DNA from: Ralstonia pickettii
GTDB taxonomy: Bacteria > Pseudomonadota > Gammaproteobacteria > Burkholderiales > Burkholderiaceae
Direction: 5' to 3'
Assembly: GCF_030582395.1 (NCBI RefSeq)
Contig: NZ_CP104381.1
Coordinates: 3,286,001 to 3,350,000 of the forward strand
DNA: 64,000 bases
The position numbers and the translations under genes are program-made. The first letter of the stretch is position 1. Each line of letters opens with the position of its first letter. The notes beneath the pieces were generated by a model. The model saw only the letters and a list, made by a program, of their open reading frames with translations, was not told where the DNA came from and did not search any database. Positions 59,927 through 64,000 of this stretch are shown one piece after another.

Positions 59927-61657
59927 ATGGCCACCGAATCGCAGAGTTCCGCGCTCACCTTCGACTACGTCATTGTCGGCGCGGGGTCGGCCGGTTGCGC
60001 GCTTGCCAGCCGGCTGACCGAAGACCCGGACGTGACTGTCGCGCTGCTCGAAGCCGGCCCGCACGACCATCATCTTTCAGTCTGGGTGCCGGCCGGTTGC
60101 GCGGCGTCGCTGCCGTTCAAGAACAAGCGCAACTATGGATTCCAGACCGTGCCGCAAGCGGGGCTGGGCGGCCGCCAGGGCTATCAGCCGCGCGGGCGGG
60201 GGCTGGGCGGCAGCTCGTCGCTCAACGCGATGATCTACATCCGTGGCACGCCCAGCGACTACAACCACTGGGCCGCGCTCGGCTGCACCGGCTGGAGTTG
60301 GAGCGATGTGCTGCCCTACTTCAAGCGCTCCGAAGGCAACGAGCGGTTTGCCGGCCGCGATGACGACGCGCTGCACGGCGGTACCGGCCCGCTGCACGTG
60401 AGCGACCTGCGCACCGGCAACCCGATCGCCCAGCGCTTTGTCGAGGCCGGCGTGGCGGCAGGCTACCGCCTCAACAACGATTTCAACGGCCCCGACCAGG
60501 AAGGCGTCGGTCCGTACCAGGTGACGCAATACAACGGCGAGCGCTGGAACGCCGCACGTGCCTACCTGCACGGCGGCGACAAGGCTGATGCCACGTTCAG
60601 CCGCAACCGCCGCCAGCTCACCGTGATGCCCGACACGCAGGCGCTGCGCATCGTCTTTGAAGGCAAGCGCGCGGCAGGCGTGGTGGTGGAGCGTGCGGGC
60701 CGCACAGAAACGTTGCGCGCGCGCCGCGAGGTGATCGTCTCATCGGGCGCGTTTGGGTCGCCGCAGTTGCTGATGGCCTCGGGCGTGGGCCCGGCGGAGC
60801 ATCTGCGCTCGCTGGGCATTCCGGTCGTACACGACCTGCCCGGCGTCGGGCAGAACCTGCAGGACCACCTCGACATCATCCTGCACAAGAAGGTCTTCAA
60901 CCTGGATTTGATCGGCTATTCCGCGCGCGGCAGCGCCCGCATGCTGAGCGAGATCCTGCGCTACCGGCGCGAGCGTCGCGGCATGCTGGCAACCAACTTT
61001 GCTGAAGCCGGCGGCTTCATCAAGAGCCGGCCCGATCTGGCCGATCCCGATCTGCAACTGCACTTCGTTGTCGCCATGGCCGACAACCACAACCGCACGT
61101 TCAACTACGGCCACGGCTATTCGTGCCACGTCTGCGTGCTGCGCCCGAAGAGCCGCGGCGAAGTGCGCCTGGCCTCCGCCGACACGCGCGACGCACCGCT
61201 GATCGATCCAAAGTTCCTTTCTGACCCCGACGACATGGCCGGCATGCTCGCCGGCTTCCGCGCCGTGAAGAGCATCTTCGCGCAGCGCCCGCTGGCCGAC
61301 CTGGGCGGCCGTGAGTTGTATTCGGCAAACATCCGCGGCGATGGCTCCGACGACGAAGCCGTTCGCGCCCTTATCCGCCAGCACGCCGACACGATCTACC
61401 ACCCCGTCGGCACCTGCAAGATGGGCAGCGCAGACGATGGCATGGCCGTCGTCGACCCCGAACTGCGCGTGCGCGGCGTCACGGGCCTGCGCGTGATCGA
61501 CGGCTCGGTCATGCCAACGCTCATCGGCGGCAACACCAACGCCCCAATCATCATGATTGCCGAGCGCGCATCCGACCTGATCCGCCAGGGCGGGCGCCCG
61601 ACCCTGAATGTGGTGGGCAGCACCCCGGCGCAAGCAGCACCGGCCGAGGTGCACTGA
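59927..61657 (+). CDS. GMC-family FAD alcohol oxidoreductase
   Basis: 576 residues. FAD-binding DYVIVGAGSAGCALASRLTE, GRGLGGSSSLNAMIYIRGTP (GMC signature 1), SSGAFGSPQLLMASGVGPA (signature 2), active-site His in HPVGTCKMG and a late IGGNTNAPIIMIAERASDLI. This choline-dehydrogenase-like class oxidises primary alcohols to aldehydes. CGGAGA precedes ATG 59927. The adjacent divergent aldehyde dehydrogenase fits as the next step. Confidence 0.92.
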   Translation: MATESQSSALTFDYVIVGAGSAGCALASRLTEDPDVTVALLEAGPHDHHLSVWVPAGCAASLPFKNKRNYGFQTVPQAGLGGRQGYQPRGRGLGGSSSLNAMIYIRGTPSDYNHWAALGCTGWSWSDVLPYFKRSEGNERFAGRDDDALHGGTGPLHVSDLRTGNPIAQRFVEAGVAAGYRLNNDFNGPDQEGVGPYQVTQYNGERWNAARAYLHGGDKADATFSRNRRQLTVMPDTQALRIVFEGKRAAGVVVERAGRTETLRARREVIVSSGAFGSPQLLMASGVGPAEHLRSLGIPVVHDLPGVGQNLQDHLDIILHKKVFNLDLIGYSARGSARMLSEILRYRRERRGMLATNFAEAGGFIKSRPDLADPDLQLHFVVAMADNHNRTFNYGHGYSCHVCVLRPKSRGEVRLASADTRDAPLIDPKFLSDPDDMAGMLAGFRAVKSIFAQRPLADLGGRELYSANIRGDGSDDEAVRALIRQHADTIYHPVGTCKMGSADDGMAVVDPELRVRGVTGLRVIDGSVMPTLIGGNTNAPIIMIAERASDLIRQGGRPTLNVVGSTPAQAAPAEVH

Positions 61658-61718
61658 AAACAGCGAGGGCGACGAGCGGCCGCGCCGCCCTCCGCATACC
61701 AACGGTGTGGCCGTTGGA

Positions 61719-61925
61719 GCCCTAGATGGCGCCTTGAATTTCTGTGAGCGGGCGGAAAAAGGAAGGAGGCCTGTCTGAGCGCAGCGAGTTTGCCTCCTTC
61801 CCCGCACGGTCACAGAAATTCAAGGGGAAGTCGCCATCTTGGGCGCGCCTTTCTTTGCTTACTTTCTTTGGCAAGACAAAGAAAGTGAGTCAGCCCCGGC
61901 AGGGGATGAAACAAGGGATGCACCA
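61719..61925 (+). repeat. Dispersed palindromic element, copy 3
   Basis: GATGGCGCCTTGAATTT, arm with AGCGGGCGG and GGAAGGAGGC, loop CTGTCTGAGCGCAGCGAGTT, arm GCCTCCTTCC and CCGC, then AGAAATTCAAGG, CGCCATCTTGGGCGCGCC and the CTTTGGCAAGACAAAG tail. Loop and tail equal copy 2; the arms are different but still self-complementary. It lies between the GMC gene and the convergent gltI-like gene. Confidence 0.85.
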
Positions 61926-61964
61926 CAAGCGCCCACCCCCGCCAGGGGAAAACAGCTGCCCGCC

Positions 61965-62873
61965 TCAGTTCCCAGCACTATCCGTAGGCGTATTAAACGA
62001 ATCCCGCAGCAAATAACTCATCGGCACATCCAGATTCACCCCATTCGGCGGAATCGGCTGCTGAAACCACTTCTTGTAGAGCTTCGGCACCTCGCCGTCG
62101 ACAATCAGCCGCGTCATCGACTGGTCGATCAGCTTCTTGAACTCCGGATCCTGCTTGCTCAGCATGATCGCGTACGACGACACGAGCTGCGTCTTGCCCG
62201 CCAGGCGGTAATCGGCCGGGTTCTTGGCCATGGCGCGCATGCCCGAGAGCAGGATGTCGTCACCCGCGAAGGCCTGGGCGCGACCGTCGGTCAGCATGGC
62301 GAAGGCGCTGCGCAGGTCATTTGCGTCCACCACCTGCATCGTCATGCCCGTCTCGTTGAGCTTGCGTGCGAGGTCGGCATTGGTCGATCCGCGCGCGGCT
62401 ACCACCGTCTTGCCGTTCAGGTCTTCCCATTGCTGGATCGGCGAGTTCGCTTTCACCAGCATGCGCCCCTTGGTGATGTAGTGCGGAATCGTGAAGGCCA
62501 CCTTCTGCCGGCGCTCCGGCGAGTTGTTGGTCGAGCCGCACTCAAGATCGGCCTTGCCCGTGGCGATGATGTCCAGACGGTTGGCAGCCGTGACGGGCAC
62601 GTACTGCACCTTCAGGTCGGGGCGCTTGAGCGACGTGCGCAGCGAGTCGATCAGACGCGAGCAGATGTCGATGGCGTAGCCGACCGGCTTGGTGCCATCG
62701 AGATACGAAAACGGAATGGAGTCTTCCCGATACCCCACATGCACCGTGCCGGAGTCGCGGATGCGATCGAGCGTCGGGGAGGCAGCAGCAACGTCGGGTG
62801 AGAAGAATGCGGCGGAAACAGCAGCGGGAACGGCAAGCGCGGCCAGCAGCCACGTGCGCGCGGGAAACGACAT
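61965..62873 (-). CDS. Amino-acid ABC binding protein, GltI-like (paralogue 1)
   Basis: 302 residues, signal peptide ending near AAAS (about 33). Binding-protein pattern LDRIRDSGTVHVGYREDSIP, FSYLDGTKPVGYAIDICSRL, ADLECGSTNNSPERRQKVAF and KLYKKWFQQPIPPNG, as in glutamate/aspartate-binding GltI. No permease or ATPase genes follow in the window. It is next to a second, very similar gene on the same strand. Confidence 0.88.
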   Translation of the reverse strand: MSFPARTWLLAALAVPAAVSAAFFSPDVAAASPTLDRIRDSGTVHVGYREDSIPFSYLDGTKPVGYAIDICSRLIDSLRTSLKRPDLKVQYVPVTAANRLDIIATGKADLECGSTNNSPERRQKVAFTIPHYITKGRMLVKANSPIQQWEDLNGKTVVAARGSTNADLARKLNETGMTMQVVDANDLRSAFAMLTDGRAQAFAGDDILLSGMRAMAKNPADYRLAGKTQLVSSYAIMLSKQDPEFKKLIDQSMTRLIVDGEVPKLYKKWFQQPIPPNGVNLDVPMSYLLRDSFNTPTDSAGN

Positions 62874-63083
62874 CGTCAAAGGTCCTGGGAGAGGGTTAGG
62901 GCTCTAGTGGCACGACTGGCTGCGCTGTTGCCCTGTCGGCGCAGCTCTGGCGTGCGCGCCGTCACTCCCCCGGGAATGCCAAAACGTGAAGCAATGTCAC
63001 GCGCCGCCATGGGCGCGCATTATGCGCTGATTACGGGTATACCCTCAAGCACCTTTCCGGTGCATGGTGGGCGGGGCGTTGCG

Positions 63084-63980
63084 TCAATCCGCCACCTTGT
63101 CGGTCGGGAACTTGAACGAGTCGCGCAGCAGAAAGCTCATCGGGATCTCCAGCTTTACGCCATTGGGCGGAATGGGCTGCTGGAACCACTTCTTGTAAAG
63201 CTTTTCCGCCTCGCCATCGAGGATCATGCGTGACATCGCTAAGTCGATGACCTTTTTGAACTCGGGGTCGTCCTTGCTGAGCATGATCGCGTACGGCGCT
63301 ACAGCCAGGTTGCTGCCGACGACCGCGTAGTCCGCCGGGTTCGGCGACGTGGCCCGGAAGCCATAGAGCAGCACGTCGTCCATCGCAAACGCATCGGCCT
63401 TGCCGGCCACCACCAGGCCGAACGCTTCGGTGTGGTCGCGGGCTTCCACCACGTTGACCTTGAGCACGCGCGCATCGGCCATCGCGCGGATCTGCCCACC
63501 GTTCGTGCTGCCGCGCGTGGACACCACCGTCTTGTTGTTGAGGTCTTCCCAGCGATGAATGCCGGAGCTGGTTTTCACCAGCATGCGGCTGCTGGCAATG
63601 TAATGCGGGATAGTGAACGCTACCTTCTCGCGCCGCTCACGCGTGTTGTTGGTTGAGCCGCATTCCAGATCCGCCTTGCCCTCGGTGATGGCGGCAATGC
63701 GCGTGGCGGGCGTCACCGGCACGTACTGGATGTTCAGGTCGGCCCGCTTGACCGCCACCTTGAGCGCCTCAACCAGCCGTGAGCAGAGGTCGATCGAATA
63801 CCCCACCGGCTTACCGCCATCGACATAGGAGAACGGCACGGAGTTTTCGCGATACGCCAGCCGGACGGCGCCGGTATCGCGGATGCGGTCAAGTACGGGG
63901 CTGGTGGTGGGTAGGGCCAACGCCTGGAAAGCGCACAACGCCAGGCCGGCCGCGAGCAAGGCGCGGGTCGGGTGCGGCAC
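63084..63980 (-). CDS. Amino-acid ABC binding protein, GltI-like (paralogue 2)
   Basis: 298 residues, signal peptide ending near ALAL (about 23). Same order of motifs as its neighbour: LDRIRDTGAVRLAYRENSVP, FSYVDGGKPVGYSIDLCSRL, ADLECGSTNNTRERREKVAF, KLYKKWFQQPIPPNG. The pair looks like a tandem duplication that has diverged mainly in the middle lobe, so ligand preferences may differ. The gap of 210 bases suggests separate promoters. Confidence 0.88.
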   Translation of the reverse strand: MPHPTRALLAAGLALCAFQALALPTTSPVLDRIRDTGAVRLAYRENSVPFSYVDGGKPVGYSIDLCSRLVEALKVAVKRADLNIQYVPVTPATRIAAITEGKADLECGSTNNTRERREKVAFTIPHYIASSRMLVKTSSGIHRWEDLNNKTVVSTRGSTNGGQIRAMADARVLKVNVVEARDHTEAFGLVVAGKADAFAMDDVLLYGFRATSPNPADYAVVGSNLAVAPYAIMLSKDDPEFKKVIDLAMSRMILDGEAEKLYKKWFQQPIPPNGVKLEIPMSFLLRDSFKFPTDKVAD

Positions 63981-64000
63981 GGGATGTCTCCTGTCTGGTT

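Overview
The window reads as a chromosome segment of a high-G+C betaproteobacterium of the Burkholderiales, most likely a Ralstonia species. The reasons are the protein families, the Burkholderia/Ralstonia-type general porin, and a dispersed palindromic element that I associate with Ralstonia genomes. No rRNA, tRNA, CRISPR array, integrase or transposase gene was seen. Organism and family names come from reading the sequence, not from a search.

Layout. 1-5.3 kb: the 3' part of a chromate transporter (chrA), two LprI-like secreted proteins, a cluster of DnaA-box-like sites, and an arsR-arsC-aqpS arsenic cluster with no classical pump. 5.3-9.5 kb: an accessory stretch with a C4-type antisense RNA leader plus a 120-residue protein (minus strand), a 42-bp tandem repeat, a putative amidase effector/immunity pair, a HicB-like protein, and a decayed fused relic of the effector pair. 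9.5-22.3 kb: a potassium block with a KimA-like permease, a universal stress protein, a TorF-like outer membrane protein, kdpF, kdpA, kdpB, kdpC and kdpD. It is punctuated by KdpE-like T-rich TTTACAC boxes, yet no kdpE is next to kdpD. 22.4-30.7 kb: a MetQ-like binding protein, a non-coding stretch with sRNA-like transcripts, a REC-EAL protein, an RcsB-like regulator, a second AqpS-type channel overlapping an MFS exporter, an XRE regulator, an isochorismatase-fold protein and a thioesterase.

31-38.6 kb: a general porin, an NMT1-type binding protein, a TctD/TctE-like two-component system, a PHP-domain lipoprotein and a small stress-type cluster (DUF4142, DUF2795). 38.7-41.9 kb: a nitric oxide module (nsrR, hmp, nnrS). 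41.9-52.8 kb: a MocR regulator, an AhpD-like protein, an SRPBCC protein, an MFS exporter, two LysR regulators, argC, a ureidoglycine aminohydrolase, tam, an RcnR-like sensor and an EamA exporter with a structured leader. 52.8-64 kb: a QseBC-like two-component system, thioesterase, a second C4-type leader with its protein, a LysR regulator, a coniferyl-aldehyde-type dehydrogenase divergent from a GMC oxidoreductase, a third copy of the palindromic element, and two tandem GltI-like binding proteins.

Most striking are the two C4-type leader loci (about 6.58-6.84 kb, minus; 56.5-56.77 kb, plus). Each carries two upstream target boxes (a1, b1), a folded core with the complementary boxes (b', a'), and a second target pair (a2, b2) running to the Shine-Dalgarno of the downstream gene. 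The box sequences differ between the loci, but complementarity is kept within each. That is the architecture of the phage P1/P7 c4 antisense switch and suggests two mutually insulated switches in one genome. In the second locus the downstream gene is split into a short leader frame overlapping the main frame, as icd overlaps ant in P1.
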